Virus record (IMG/VR): IMGVR_UViG_3300026382_000009
Span: 1-64,000 of that record
Reading direction: 5' to 3' (one strand)
Source: a virus
Length of the DNA stretch: 64,000 bases
Positions 1 through 7,788 of the stretch are shown in pieces. Below the pieces are notes generated by a model. It made no database searches and had not been told where the DNA came from. It saw nothing but the letters and a program-made list of their open reading frames with translations. The position numbers and the translations under genes are program-made. Position 1 is the first letter of the stretch. Each line of letters starts with the position of its first letter.

Positions 1-16
1 ATTTTAACTCCTTTAA

Positions 17-126
17 ATTTACTTATCAGAACCTCTCTGGAGGTCCCTGGACAATTTTTATAATGTATAAATATTTTTTACAATCAACTTTTTAAACTTT
101 AACCAGAGAGGCTCCAATAAATAAAT
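17..126 (-). promoter_or_regulatory. Structured 5' leader A (24-bp inverted repeat)
   Basis: Positions 17-40 and 103-126 are complementary over 24 bases, counting three or four G-U pairs; the core CCTCTCTGG/CCAGAGAGG is perfect. On the minus strand the stem begins just after the expected start of the promoter at 141-169. It ends right before a ribosome binding site (AAAGGAG, 8-14) for a gene whose ATG must lie just left of the window. A smaller alternative hairpin at 31-44 (ACCTC/GAGGT) competes with the left arm. Leader C at 15.3 kb has the same outer sequence with compensating changes, which suggests a conserved RNA fold. Whether it regulates translation or protects the 5' end is inference. 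Confidence 0.65.
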
Positions 127-140
127 AATCTAACAATAAA

Positions 141-169
141 ATTATAACATGTTTTTCTCAAAATGTAAA
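141..169 (-). promoter_or_regulatory. Sigma70-type promoter, TTTACA-N17-TATAAT
   Basis: On the minus strand TTTACA (164-169) is separated by 17 bases from TATAAT (141-146). The same layout recurs at five other places in the left third of the window, each just upstream of a gene start or structured leader, so chance is unlikely despite the AT-rich background. It drives leader A and a gene beyond the left edge. Confidence 0.8.
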
Positions 170-176
170 TATTAAA

Positions 177-344
177 TTACAATAAACCTAATTTTCTGAA
201 ATGAATTTTTTTAAATTGTTTATTTACCTTTTTTCCTAAAAGTGCTTTAACAATCATTCTTTGTTTAAATTTTTCATTCTTAAATTTGCGAAAAATTTTA
301 ATTTCTTCTGTAGGTGTAACTTTTAAAAATTGAATAGTCCTCAT
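177..344 (-). CDS. Small basic protein, 55 aa, unknown
   Basis: An ATG at 344 is preceded by AAGGA that overlaps the end of uvsX, and the frame runs 55 codons to TAA at 177. The peptide starts MRTIQFLKVTPTEE and is rich in Lys, Arg and Phe. The spacing to uvsX (11 bases) and the position just before the promoter at 141-169 fit a genuine last gene of the uvsX transcript. No family was recognised; the basic charge would suit nucleic-acid binding, but that is a guess. Confidence 0.6.
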   Translation of the reverse strand: MRTIQFLKVTPTEEIKIFRKFKNEKFKQRMIVKALLGKKVNKQFKKIHFRKLGLL

Positions 345-355
345 TTTTCAATTCC

Positions 356-1420
356 TTATTCTTCTAATAAATCTATATTACTTTTTTCTTTATCTTTGTT
401 TATGAGACTATATTTCATTTTAATATAATCTTTAAAATCCGTATTTTTAAAAATCGGTAACCAAAATTCTTTAGAATTTTCCCAAATTTCTTTTTCTCTC
501 CATTTTTTATCATTTTCTACACATGGACGTGTATACCATCCATTTGAAACTTTTTCAACATATCCACCTTCTAAAGCATCTTCTAAAATACCATAATACG
601 GATGAATTCCACCATCAAATCTAATGAGATACTTAAGTTTTGTACCAGGTTTTACATACCTTCCCTTTTCTGCAATAGCTGTAACAACTTTACCAATTAC
701 ATTGTTTCCATCTTTATCTTTTGCTTGTGATGTAGTTTTTACAATAGCACTTGAAACATATTGTATTTTACTTCCTCCTGAAATTTCGCCACCTGGAGTA
801 GGTATAAATGAACCTATACTGCTATAAACATGTGCACTCACATAAATTGTCATAGGATGTAACGTTAAAAGTAAATTAGCCAATCCATTTTTAGCTCTTG
901 TAGTTTGTAAATCAGCAACATCTTTTCCTGTCATTGCATCATCAATTTGTTTAGCATTAACTAAACCACCCCAACTATCAATTATTAATAGAGTATTCTC
1001 TTTTTCATCAAAATCTAATTCTTCTTTAAGATTTGCCACAATTTGTTTTACTTGTGTTATATCATTTTCTGGAATAATTATTAATTTATGTTCTTCTATA
1101 TCTTTTTGTAAATCAAAATTTTCAATCATAATTTCATTTATAGCAAATTCTGTATCAATATAAATTACATTCATACCTTTTTTCAACGCTTGTTTTACAA
1201 GATATATTGATTGAAGTGATTTACCTGACTGAGTTTCACCAGCAATCATAGAAATTTTATGCTTAGGAATACCACCATCAATTCTACCAGAATAAAGAAT
1301 ATTCAAAGTTGCTATTCCCGTTGAAATAAAATCCTCTCTTAAAGACAATGATTTTTCTGAAATATCTGTAATATAATTTTTCAAATTTTTGTTTTTAGCT
1401 AATTTTTCATATATTGACAT
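356..1420 (-). CDS. uvsX: UvsX-like RecA recombinase
   Basis: This is a RecA-family strand-exchange ATPase for phage recombination and recombination-dependent replication in the cytoplasm. The 354 residues contain Walker A GETQSGKS at 61-68, a Walker B-type strand LLIIDSWGG near residue 145, and a Gly-rich segment (PTPGGEISGGSK) near 210, as in RecA/UvsX. T4 UvsX is 391 residues, so this copy is slightly short. The start at 1420 has AAAGGG upstream. It lies after the gp44-like clamp loader and two small genes, and gp46/gp47 are about 4 kb upstream, forming a recombination-replication block. A weak TATAAT at 1444-1449 upstream lacks a good -35. Confidence 0.88.
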   Translation of the reverse strand: MSIYEKLAKNKNLKNYITDISEKSLSLREDFISTGIATLNILYSGRIDGGIPKHKISMIAGETQSGKSLQSIYLVKQALKKGMNVIYIDTEFAINEIMIENFDLQKDIEEHKLIIIPENDITQVKQIVANLKEELDFDEKENTLLIIDSWGGLVNAKQIDDAMTGKDVADLQTTRAKNGLANLLLTLHPMTIYVSAHVYSSIGSFIPTPGGEISGGSKIQYVSSAIVKTTSQAKDKDGNNVIGKVVTAIAEKGRYVKPGTKLKYLIRFDGGIHPYYGILEDALEGGYVEKVSNGWYTRPCVENDKKWREKEIWENSKEFWLPIFKNTDFKDYIKMKYSLINKDKEKSNIDLLEE

Positions 1421-1464
1421 TTTAAACCCTTTATTTTGTTTTTATTATATTTTTCAATGTTTTA

Positions 1465-1803
1465 TTAATACATCCAAGCATTATAACCCACAACAGTATC
1501 TGTATCACATTTATTTTTATATTTCATGTACGCGTCATCGTATCCTTTACTATATCCTTCATCATACCCATCAGTGTATCCTTCATCATACCCATTATTA
1601 TAACCTTCATTATATCCATCATCATATCCACTATCATATATTTCTTTTTCTTTGTCTTCAAAAAACCTACCAAACAATTCATCTAAAATATCATAAAATT
1701 GTTCATAATTTTCATTCAGTTCTTCTATTATCAACTTTATTTCTTCAAGATTTAATTTCATACCATTTCTAAACTCATATGTTTCATTCCCTAAATAAAT
1801 CAT
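1465..1803 (-). CDS. Acidic protein with nine GY tetrapeptide repeats
   Basis: I place the start at the ATG at 1803 because GGAGG (1810-1814) lies directly upstream; a longer frame to 1839 has no better site and would overlap the previous gene more. The 112-residue product has a helical acidic N-terminal half and then nine tandem xxGY tetrapeptides (such as DDGY, NEGY, DEGY) followed by a short tail. No signal peptide or membrane segment is seen. The family is not recognised. Low-complexity Gly-Tyr-Asp repeats can be flexible, calcium-binding or self-associating, but none of these is shown here. Confidence 0.65.
   Translation of the reverse strand: MIYLGNETYEFRNGMKLNLEEIKLIIEELNENYEQFYDILDELFGRFFEDKEKEIYDSGYDDGYNEGYNNGYDEGYTDGYDEGYSKGYDDAYMKYKNKCDTDTVVGYNAWMY
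1528..1635 (-). repeat. Nine tandem 12-bp repeats encoding xxGY
   Basis: This 108-base stretch encodes nine consecutive tetrapeptides of the pattern x-x-G-Y (the last is DDAY). Codons differ between units, mainly in the first two positions, so the array is not a recent exact amplification. Confidence 0.85.
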
Positions 1804-2083
1804 CACTTTCCTCCAATAAATTATATTTTTCTTCTTCAATTAATTCTAATACTTCATCAAAAACATCTTCATTATAAATTTTTTTAAAAATTATTTTCAA
1901 ATCTTTTATAAATTCTTCAATTTCAATCAAAGAAAAAAATACACAAATATATTTATCATTAACAATTATAGTTTTCATATCTAAATCACAAGATATAAAC
2001 AAATCATCTAAATTAACAATACACGATTTTAATTGATTGTATCCTTCAAATACAATACAATATTTTGTCAAATCAATATACAT
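1784..2083 (-). CDS. Hypothetical protein, 99 aa
   Basis: The start at 2083 has AAAGGTG upstream. The acidic product begins MYIDLTKYC and ends in a Glu-rich helix; a hydrophobic strand pair near residues 38-52 suggests a small alpha/beta fold. It sits between the clamp-loader gene (1-base gap) and the GY-repeat gene (20-base overlap), so all are probably cotranscribed. In T4 the clamp-loader small subunit gp62 follows gp44, but I see no resemblance to gp62 and do not assign it. Confidence 0.55.
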   Translation of the reverse strand: MYIDLTKYCIVFEGYNQLKSCIVNLDDLFISCDLDMKTIIVNDKYICVFFSLIEIEEFIKDLKIIFKKIYNEDVFDEVLELIEEEKYNLLEESDDLFRE

Positions 2084-2084
2084 A

Positions 2085-3032
2085 TTACACCTTTAACGAC
2101 ACATTCTCTGACATAAGTCTAGTTAAAAAAGCCATTATAGGTATATGTTTGTTTTTGGCTTTTGTGTGCTGTTCATAGTAATCAGCTAATAGAATTATAG
2201 TTTTTGCTAAATCTTTTTCATCAATAATTTTTTCAAGGTTTTTCCACATAAAACTATAAAATCCTTCAGGATTTATAATATTATCAACTAATTCTTTTAC
2301 AGCATAAAAATCATGTTTTTTTACTTCTTTAAAAATTTTAATAAAATAATCATTTTCTATCATTTGTGCTTGTGACAATTTCAATTCACCATTAAAAACA
2401 TTTTTTTGGACAAAAATTATCATTTCTCTTATTGATGGAAAAAATGTTTTAACTATTTCTGCTACATCTTTTTTATCAAATTTTATTGATTCATTTTCCA
2501 AAATAAATACAAGTCTTTCATAAATTTGTTTTGCTAATTCTTTTTTGTGATTTTGATATATTTCATCAAAATTATAAACTTCTAAACGTTGTAAAAGTGG
2601 TGGTATAATTTTTTCTGGATAATTTTCTGTAAAAATAAATCTAGAAGTTTCATAGAATGCTTCTATATCTCCCCTTAAAAGTGCTTGAGCATTCTGTGTA
2701 ATATATCCACATTCATCAATTACAATAAGTCTAAATTTACTATGTGATGAAATTTTACTTGCAAAATTAGATACTTTAAATCTAAATGTATCTACATTAT
2801 TTTCTTTTGAACCATTTAACCAAAGTGTTTCAGTATCTAAATCATTTTTTATAGCTGTTACAAGAGACGTTTTTCCAATACCTGGACCTCCAAATAGCCC
2901 AATATTTGGTAATGTTTCTTTTTCTACATATTCTTTAAATTTATTTTTTATTTTTTCAGGTAAAATAACATCATCGATTGTTTGAGGTCTATATTTTTCA
3001 ACCCAAATACTTGAATTACCTATCTTTTTCAT
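2085..3032 (-). CDS. 44: Sliding-clamp loader ATPase (gp44-like)
   Basis: This is an AAA+ clamp-loader large subunit, which would open and load the polymerase sliding clamp during phage DNA replication. The start is set at 3032, where GGGAGAG precedes ATG; an upstream in-frame ATG adds six residues without a ribosome site. In the 315-residue product the N-terminal WVEKYRP motif is at 10-16, Walker A GGPGIGKTS at 48-56, Walker B LIVIDE near 102-107, and the SRF sensor/arginine-finger motif at 130-132. T4 gp44 is 319 residues. The Walker B acidic pair is followed by Cys-Gly rather than the usual residues. No gp62 or clamp gene is seen next to it. Confidence 0.88.
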   Translation of the reverse strand: MKKIGNSSIWVEKYRPQTIDDVILPEKIKNKFKEYVEKETLPNIGLFGGPGIGKTSLVTAIKNDLDTETLWLNGSKENNVDTFRFKVSNFASKISSHSKFRLIVIDECGYITQNAQALLRGDIEAFYETSRFIFTENYPEKIIPPLLQRLEVYNFDEIYQNHKKELAKQIYERLVFILENESIKFDKKDVAEIVKTFFPSIREMIIFVQKNVFNGELKLSQAQMIENDYFIKIFKEVKKHDFYAVKELVDNIINPEGFYSFMWKNLEKIIDEKDLAKTIILLADYYEQHTKAKNKHIPIMAFLTRLMSENVSLKV

Positions 3033-3076
3033 TAAACTCTCCCACTTCAATATTTTATATATTTATTTGAATTATA

Positions 3077-3448
3077 TTATTTGAATACTTTTCTTTTTTG
3101 TTCTTCTGTTAATTTACTTAAAATTTCTTTGTCTTCATATATAATTGTATCAAAAAATGCAAAGTCAATTAAATCTTTTGATGAATTTTGAATACTTAAA
3201 ATTATATTTGCAGCTTCAGAAATTTTTTCGGGTTTATCTTTTATATCATAAAAATTTATCAAAATTCCTAAATACTTTTCAAATAATTTTAAAGACTCAT
3301 CCTCATAAAAAATAATAAAAAATATTCTTGCCAATTTCTCTTTTTCCGTAAGTTCTCTAAAAGATTTTTTAGTTATTTCTTTGAGAATGTCAATAACAGT
3401 TTTTCCTGTATCTATATCAATGATTTTGTTATCTTGATATACAAACAT
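3077..3448 (-). CDS. Hypothetical protein, paralogue of the upstream gene
   Basis: The 123-residue product begins MFVYQDNKIIDIDTGK. It matches the gene immediately upstream along its length (shared blocks FVYQD, KIID, DTGK, IFYEDESL, IKDKPEKI, IQNSS, DLIDF). The start at 3448 is preceded by the same leader sequence (GGAGTTAAA) as its twin, so a longer upstream frame is rejected. No known fold was recognised; it looks like a mostly helical cytoplasmic protein. The pair is a tandem duplication in the early region. Confidence 0.65.
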   Translation of the reverse strand: MFVYQDNKIIDIDTGKTVIDILKEITKKSFRELTEKEKLARIFFIIFYEDESLKLFEKYLGILINFYDIKDKPEKISEAANIILSIQNSSKDLIDFAFFDTIIYEDKEILSKLTEEQKRKVFK

Positions 3449-3458
3449 TTTAACTCCT

Positions 3459-3851
3459 TTATTCTTGATTTTCTTTGAATTCTTCAAATACACTTTTAAT
3501 CACATTTTTAAACATATTTCTAAAAATTACTTCATCTTCATATGTAATTATATCAAAAAATATAAAATCAATTAAATCTTCTGATGAATTTTGTATATTC
3601 AAAATAATATTCACACAGTCATCTATTTTTTCTGGTTTATCTTTTATACCAAAAAAATTTATCAAAACTTCTAAATATTTTCCAAACAACTCTAACGACT
3701 CATCTTCATAAAAAATAACAACAAATATTTTAGCCAATTTTTCGCTTTTTGTAAAATTTGAATATTTTTTACCACGTGTTTCTTCAACAATTTCTTCAAT
3801 AGCTTTTCCAGTATCTAAATCAATAATTTTATCATCTTGATATACAAACAT
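3459..3851 (-). CDS. Hypothetical protein, first of a tandem pair
   Basis: The 130-residue product starts MFVYQDDKIIDLDTGK and is clearly paralogous to the downstream gene ending at 3077. The start at 3851 follows GGAGTTAAA and the structured leader B. Being first after promoter 4026-4054 it is probably strongly expressed early. The sequence at the left edge of the window (1-16) has the same GGAGTTAAA leader, so a further related gene may lie just outside. Function unknown. Confidence 0.65.
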   Translation of the reverse strand: MFVYQDDKIIDLDTGKAIEEIVEETRGKKYSNFTKSEKLAKIFVVIFYEDESLELFGKYLEVLINFFGIKDKPEKIDDCVNIILNIQNSSEDLIDFIFFDIITYEDEVIFRNMFKNVIKSVFEEFKENQE

Positions 3852-3871
3852 TTTAACTCCTTGTAATATTT

Positions 3872-4009
3872 GGTGTGTTCTGAGGTGTTTTATATGACAA
3901 TAAATATATTTTTATATAAAATTGTAGAAAACATCTCAGAACACACCAGAGATGTAAATAGAGGTAAAATTAAATTCTCTTTACTAAAATGAATAAATTT
4001 TTACCTCTA
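3872..4009 (-). promoter_or_regulatory. Structured 5' leader B (two long stems)
   Basis: Two inverted repeats occupy the leader of the gene starting at 3851. The promoter-proximal stem pairs 3999-4009 with 3959-3969 (11 perfect bases). The second pairs 3928-3947 with 3872-3891 (20 bases with one mismatch; core GGTGTGTTCTGAG). The first stem begins about 10 bases after the expected transcription start from 4026-4054. The sequences differ from leaders A and C, but position and size are alike. Confidence 0.7.
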
Positions 4010-4025
4010 TAAAATTAACAATAAA

Positions 4026-4054
4026 ATTATAACACAATTTCATAAAAAAGTAAA
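4026..4054 (-). promoter_or_regulatory. Sigma70-type promoter, TTTACT-N17-TATAAT
   Basis: The minus strand has TTTACT at 4049-4054 and TATAAT at 4026-4031 with a 17-base spacer. The downstream bases TTTATTGTTA are identical to those after the promoter at 141-169. The -35 lies within the last codons of the small gene at 4040-4195. Confidence 0.8.
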
Positions 4055-4195
4055 ATTATTTGTTATTATTTCTTCTTTTATTTTTTCTATTTCTTTTGTT
4101 ATATCTTTGCTTTCATATAAATCTCTAGAAAATCTTCTTGCTTCTTTTAATTCTTCAAGTCTTTTTATTTTTCTTTTTATTTCCCAATTATTCAT
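4040..4195 (-). CDS. Small charged protein, 51 aa, unknown
   Basis: A frame from ATG at 4195 to TGA at 4040 encodes a Lys/Glu-rich, probably fully helical peptide starting MNNWEIKRKIKRLEEL. It begins 10 bases after the upstream gene ends and fills what would otherwise be a gap, but the ribosome site (AAAAGA) is weak. Its 3' end carries the -35 element of the next promoter. Function unknown. Confidence 0.45.
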   Translation of the reverse strand: MNNWEIKRKIKRLEELKEARRFSRDLYESKDITKEIEKIKEEIITNNFTFL

Positions 4196-4205
4196 TTTTA
4201 ATCTT

Positions 4206-4757
4206 TTACAAAATTTCACTGATTAATTTTTTTATCTTTTCAACAGATTCTTTTTTAAATGTTATAAAAAGCATTATAAATTTCAATTTTTTGTAGATAA
4301 CTTTATAAACTCTTGAATTCTTCAAACTTTCAAATTGATTTGTAAATTTCAAATAAAAATACAATGTATAAAACATTATTTCTTTCTTAATATACATATT
4401 TATAATATCTTCTTTTGTTACATATCCCTTTTCTTTTATTAATTTTACATCTCTTTTAATGTAATGTTCATAATTCATTATTTTTCGTTTGAAATCTATT
4501 ACTTCATCAAAATCTAAATTTCTTAATTCATCTACCATTTTATGGAATGATGATGGTGATTTTTCAAATAATACATACAAACAACATACAACAAAAGTTT
4601 CTTTAGTTTTTCTTTTATATTTTTCTACAGGAAAAAACTTTTCAAACTTTTCTATAGTTGTTTTTTTATGATTTGTATGTAAAAGTCTTTTATCCAAAGA
4701 ATTTTGATAAGTTAAAAACATTCCATGAGAAATTTGATACATGTCATAATATTTCAT
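4206..4757 (-). CDS. Hypothetical protein, 183 aa
   Basis: The start at 4757 has AGAAGGA upstream and lies about 24 bases below the expected start site of promoter 4788-4816. The product is basic and rich in Lys, Phe and Tyr, with predicted helices and a hydrophobic patch near residues 155-170 that is too weak to call a membrane helix. No family was recognised. It is the first gene of a short early unit that also contains the 51-residue gene. Confidence 0.6.
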   Translation of the reverse strand: MKYYDMYQISHGMFLTYQNSLDKRLLHTNHKKTTIEKFEKFFPVEKYKRKTKETFVVCCLYVLFEKSPSSFHKMVDELRNLDFDEVIDFKRKIMNYEHYIKRDVKLIKEKGYVTKEDIINMYIKKEIMFYTLYFYLKFTNQFESLKNSRVYKVIYKKLKFIMLFITFKKESVEKIKKLISEIL

Positions 4758-4787
4758 TTTTCCTTCTTTATAATTTATTTTTATAAA

Positions 4788-4816
4788 ATTATATCAAAAA
4801 TTTTGTGAAAAATAAA
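4788..4816 (-). promoter_or_regulatory. Sigma70-type promoter, TTTATT-N17-TATAAT
   Basis: TATAAT (4788-4793) and TTTATT (4811-4816) on the minus strand have a 17-base spacer. The -35 differs from the other copies at one base (TTTATT against TTTACT). The gene at 4757 starts about 24 bases after the expected start site. Confidence 0.65.
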
Positions 4817-4820
4817 ACTT

Positions 4821-5060
4821 TTACCAAATTTCAGTTTCTTTTTTAGGTCTATGCATTCGTCCATTTTCAAGAAAATAAATTTCTCCATTTTTTACGAGAT
4901 CATTATAAAATATTTCTTTAAACGTTTTATCGTTTTTTATTTCTTCTGCTATTTCTAAAATATCTAAATTATGTTTATCAGCATATTCCGTGATGACATC
5001 AAGCATTGAATGATCATACAAATTATTTTTTTCTATAAAATTTAAAATTTCTTGTATCAT
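4821..5060 (-). CDS. Possible late-transcription coactivator (gp33-like)
   Basis: The 79-residue product begins IQEILNFIEKNN after its Met and has the block MLDVITEYADKHNLD followed by IAEEIKND. This resembles the helical pattern of the phage late-transcription coactivator family (gp33 and relatives), which bridges host RNA polymerase and the sliding clamp. The start at 5060 has AAAGGAG upstream, and the gene ends the gp47-gp46 unit. A gp55-like sigma factor is encoded at 14804-15256, so a gp33 partner is expected somewhere. The call rests on pattern memory in a short protein, so it is tentative. Confidence 0.4.
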   Translation of the reverse strand: MIQEILNFIEKNNLYDHSMLDVITEYADKHNLDILEIAEEIKNDKTFKEIFYNDLVKNGEIYFLENGRMHRPKKETEIW

Positions 5061-5061
5061 T

Positions 5062-6765
5062 TTACTCCTTTATTAATTTACTAAATCCAAATTCTTGTTC
5101 TATTTTAAAAACTCTATTAGGATTTATTTTATTTATAATATTTGGATTATGAGTTATAATTATTATATCTTTTTTATTTGCAAATTCAGTTGATAAAATG
5201 TCAATAATTATTTCAATACCATCTTCATCGATAGAACTATCTAAAAATTCATCAAGGACAAGAATATTTATTTTATATCCATTATATTCCATAATTTTGA
5301 GAAATGCGAATAACAAGCTCAAAACGATTCTTTGTTTTTGTCCATTACTCAAAGCATTAAATTCTTGTTCTTCATTTCTTTTTATAATTTTTTCTTTGAG
5401 ATTACTTTCAATTATAAAATTGTATTCAACATTAAACTTTTCTAAATATTCATTTATATACTTATTCAAAATAGGTAATTGTTGAGAAAGAATTTGTTCT
5501 TTCAATTTTCCATCAACAATTAAAGAAATAATTTTCTCATAATTTTCTTTTTCTTTTTCTTTATTTTTTAATTCTTCTTTTAATCTTTCAAGTTCTTTTT
5601 CTTTTTCTTTCAAATAATTATAATCAATTTCAGTTAATTGTGTTTCTTCATAAATTTTCTTTTTGTGTTCTAATTGATTAATAGTTATTTCAATATTAGA
5701 CAGTGTATTCATTAATTTATTTATTTTTTCTTGTTTTTCTAAAATTACCTTTTCTTCTTCTAAAATTTCTTCATATTTTTTAAAATATTCTTGATATTTT
5801 TTATCCAACAAAGAAAGTTTACTGTTTATATCTTCTAAATCTATAAACTCACTTTTAAATTTATAATTACACTTAGGACATGTAATTTCTTCAGATTTTT
5901 CATATAAATCAATTTTTGTTTGTAATATCGCTTTAGCATTCATAATTTTATTGAGTTTTTCTTGCAAATTGTTTTTCTTGATTAAAATTTCATTCATTTT
6001 ATCTTTTAATTCAATTATTAAATCTTTTTTACTTTCTATTTTGTTTTTCTTTTCTAATAATGTTTTTATTTCTTCATTTATTTCTTTTAACTTTTGATTT
6101 TTATTTTTAACAATTTCTTCATTTTGTCTTTCAATTTTTTCATATTCTTTTTTTAAATTTTCTATACTTTCATTTAAAGAATTTATTTTATAAGTCAAAT
6201 TTGTTATTTCTGTTTGAAGTAAATTACGTTTTTCTTTAGCTAGCTGAATAATTATATTGAAAATATATGTGTTTGTTAAATTTTGAAATACTTCTTCTTT
6301 TTCTTTAGGACTTAAATCCATAAAATTTTTTACATTAGAAATGTTTGCACCTAATACTACAATTTGCTTAAAAAGAATTTCATTAAAACCCAAAATTTCT
6401 TCAAGTTTTTCTTGATAATTTTTTGAATGACCATCTTGTGGAATTAATTTCCATTCATCTTTTTCTTTGTAATAAATTTCAAAAATAGAAGGTTTTAAAC
6501 CTCTTCGTATTTTATATAGTTTATCGATTTTAAATTCTACTTCTACAAGAAGCTCTTTTTTATTTTTATCATTAACAAGAGAACCTAATTTTACTTTTCT
6601 AAAAGGTTTACCAAAAAAGGCAAACATTAATGTATCAAGAAATGCTGAAGATTTTCCTCTTCCATTTTTAGCTACTACAATATCAAGTCCATTTTCAAAT
6701 GTGATTTCTGTAAAATTATTTCCATACGATAAAAAATTTTTAAATCTAATTTTTTTAACTATCAT
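5062..6765 (-). CDS. 46: Recombination nuclease subunit gp46 (SbcC/Rad50-like)
   Basis: This is an SMC-like ATPase that partners the gp47 nuclease to process double-strand ends for recombination and host-DNA degradation. The 567 residues show Walker A NGRGKSS (about 34-40), two long coiled-coil arms, a zinc-hook CPKC at 296-299 between them, the ABC signature LSNGQKQR late in the protein, Walker B INILVLDE and an ITHN switch histidine motif. T4 gp46 is 560 residues. Its start is one base from the end of the gp47 gene, implying translational coupling. Confidence 0.92.
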   Translation of the reverse strand: MIVKKIRFKNFLSYGNNFTEITFENGLDIVVAKNGRGKSSAFLDTLMFAFFGKPFRKVKLGSLVNDKNKKELLVEVEFKIDKLYKIRRGLKPSIFEIYYKEKDEWKLIPQDGHSKNYQEKLEEILGFNEILFKQIVVLGANISNVKNFMDLSPKEKEEVFQNLTNTYIFNIIIQLAKEKRNLLQTEITNLTYKINSLNESIENLKKEYEKIERQNEEIVKNKNQKLKEINEEIKTLLEKKNKIESKKDLIIELKDKMNEILIKKNNLQEKLNKIMNAKAILQTKIDLYEKSEEITCPKCNYKFKSEFIDLEDINSKLSLLDKKYQEYFKKYEEILEEEKVILEKQEKINKLMNTLSNIEITINQLEHKKKIYEETQLTEIDYNYLKEKEKELERLKEELKNKEKEKENYEKIISLIVDGKLKEQILSQQLPILNKYINEYLEKFNVEYNFIIESNLKEKIIKRNEEQEFNALSNGQKQRIVLSLLFAFLKIMEYNGYKINILVLDEFLDSSIDEDGIEIIIDILSTEFANKKDIIIITHNPNIINKINPNRVFKIEQEFGFSKLIKE

Positions 6766-6766
6766 T

Positions 6767-7780
6767 TTATGCCTTCATATGATGTTGTGCTTCATCTATT
6801 AATTCCTTTAAAATTTTTTGAAGTTCTTTATCTTTTACACTATCTAAAAGCATTTTTTTAGGTGATTTAACATTTTCTTCTGAAATTTCTGTTTGTATTT
6901 TAAATGTTTTATCTATAAATGTAAAATTAATATTATTCTCTTTTAAAATACTGATATATTCCCAATTTTCTTGTTTATCTTCTAATAAATAAACTTTTAT
7001 TTCATTTCCTTTTAAATTTTCAATAGAAATATCTTTTTCTGATCCAAAAATTGTATTTCCTAAATAAATCTTTATAAATCTTTTTGAATATTTATTTTTT
7101 ATAAATTCTAATTTACTGTTTGACAAATCTAATATATAAAATCCTTTTTCATCACCTGCATCATTCCAATCAAGTTGATATGGTGTTCCTATATAATGAA
7201 CTATATCTTTTTCTTGTTTTATATGAAAATGTCCAGAAAAAATTTTTTTTCCTTTAAAGGGAATTTTTTTATAATCAAAACCGTATTGACTTTTTACACC
7301 TTTTATTATTTCAAAATTAGAAAACTCAAAATGACCAAACAAATAATCACAATTTAGTAATTCTTCTTTTATTTCTTCTTTTCCAATAAGCCAAGGTATT
7401 ATACCTATTTTTTTATTTTCAAGTTCTAATACTGTTTGTTCTTCTATATATTGAAAATTTAATATTTGTTTCAAAATTTTAAGAGAAGAATATTCTCTTG
7501 TATTCTTATAATAAATATCATGATTACCTGTTAAAACAATAAAATTTCCATTCCAATCATTCAAAAGTTCTCCAAAATCTTGTATAAAATCTTGAAAAAA
7601 TTTTATATCAATTATTTTTCTGTTGTCAAAAAGATCACCTAATTGAATAACAGTTTTTATATTATGTTCTTTTAAATAAGGAAAAAATTGTTTTTTAAAA
7701 AAAATCATTTGATTTTCATAAAATTTTTCAGAAAATCCTTTTTTACCAAAATGTGTATCACCAAGTAAAGCTATTTTCAT
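6767..7780 (-). CDS. 47: Recombination nuclease subunit gp47 (SbcD/Mre11-like)
   Basis: This is a metallophosphoesterase exonuclease/endonuclease subunit. Metal-ligand motifs are in the usual order: GDTHFG at 7-12, GDLFDNR near 48-54, GNHD at 85-88, then two GH motifs (GHFEF and SGHFH). Its length (337 residues) is close to T4 gp47 (339). It is the first large gene of the gp47-gp46 operon, behind one small gene that follows promoter 8047-8075. Confidence 0.92.
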   Translation of the reverse strand: MKIALLGDTHFGKKGFSEKFYENQMIFFKKQFFPYLKEHNIKTVIQLGDLFDNRKIIDIKFFQDFIQDFGELLNDWNGNFIVLTGNHDIYYKNTREYSSLKILKQILNFQYIEEQTVLELENKKIGIIPWLIGKEEIKEELLNCDYLFGHFEFSNFEIIKGVKSQYGFDYKKIPFKGKKIFSGHFHIKQEKDIVHYIGTPYQLDWNDAGDEKGFYILDLSNSKLEFIKNKYSKRFIKIYLGNTIFGSEKDISIENLKGNEIKVYLLEDKQENWEYISILKENNINFTFIDKTFKIQTEISEENVKSPKKMLLDSVKDKELQKILKELIDEAQHHMKA

Positions 7781-7788
7781 TTTTATCC

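Noticed and set aside
1389-1772. Plus-strand His/Tyr-rich frame
   Set aside because: It overlaps the GY-repeat gene in antisense and has no ribosome site; the repeats produce the open frame.
1784-2083. Clamp-loader small subunit gp62
   Set aside because: Position after gp44 fits, but the product is about half the length of gp62 and shares no motif I can see.
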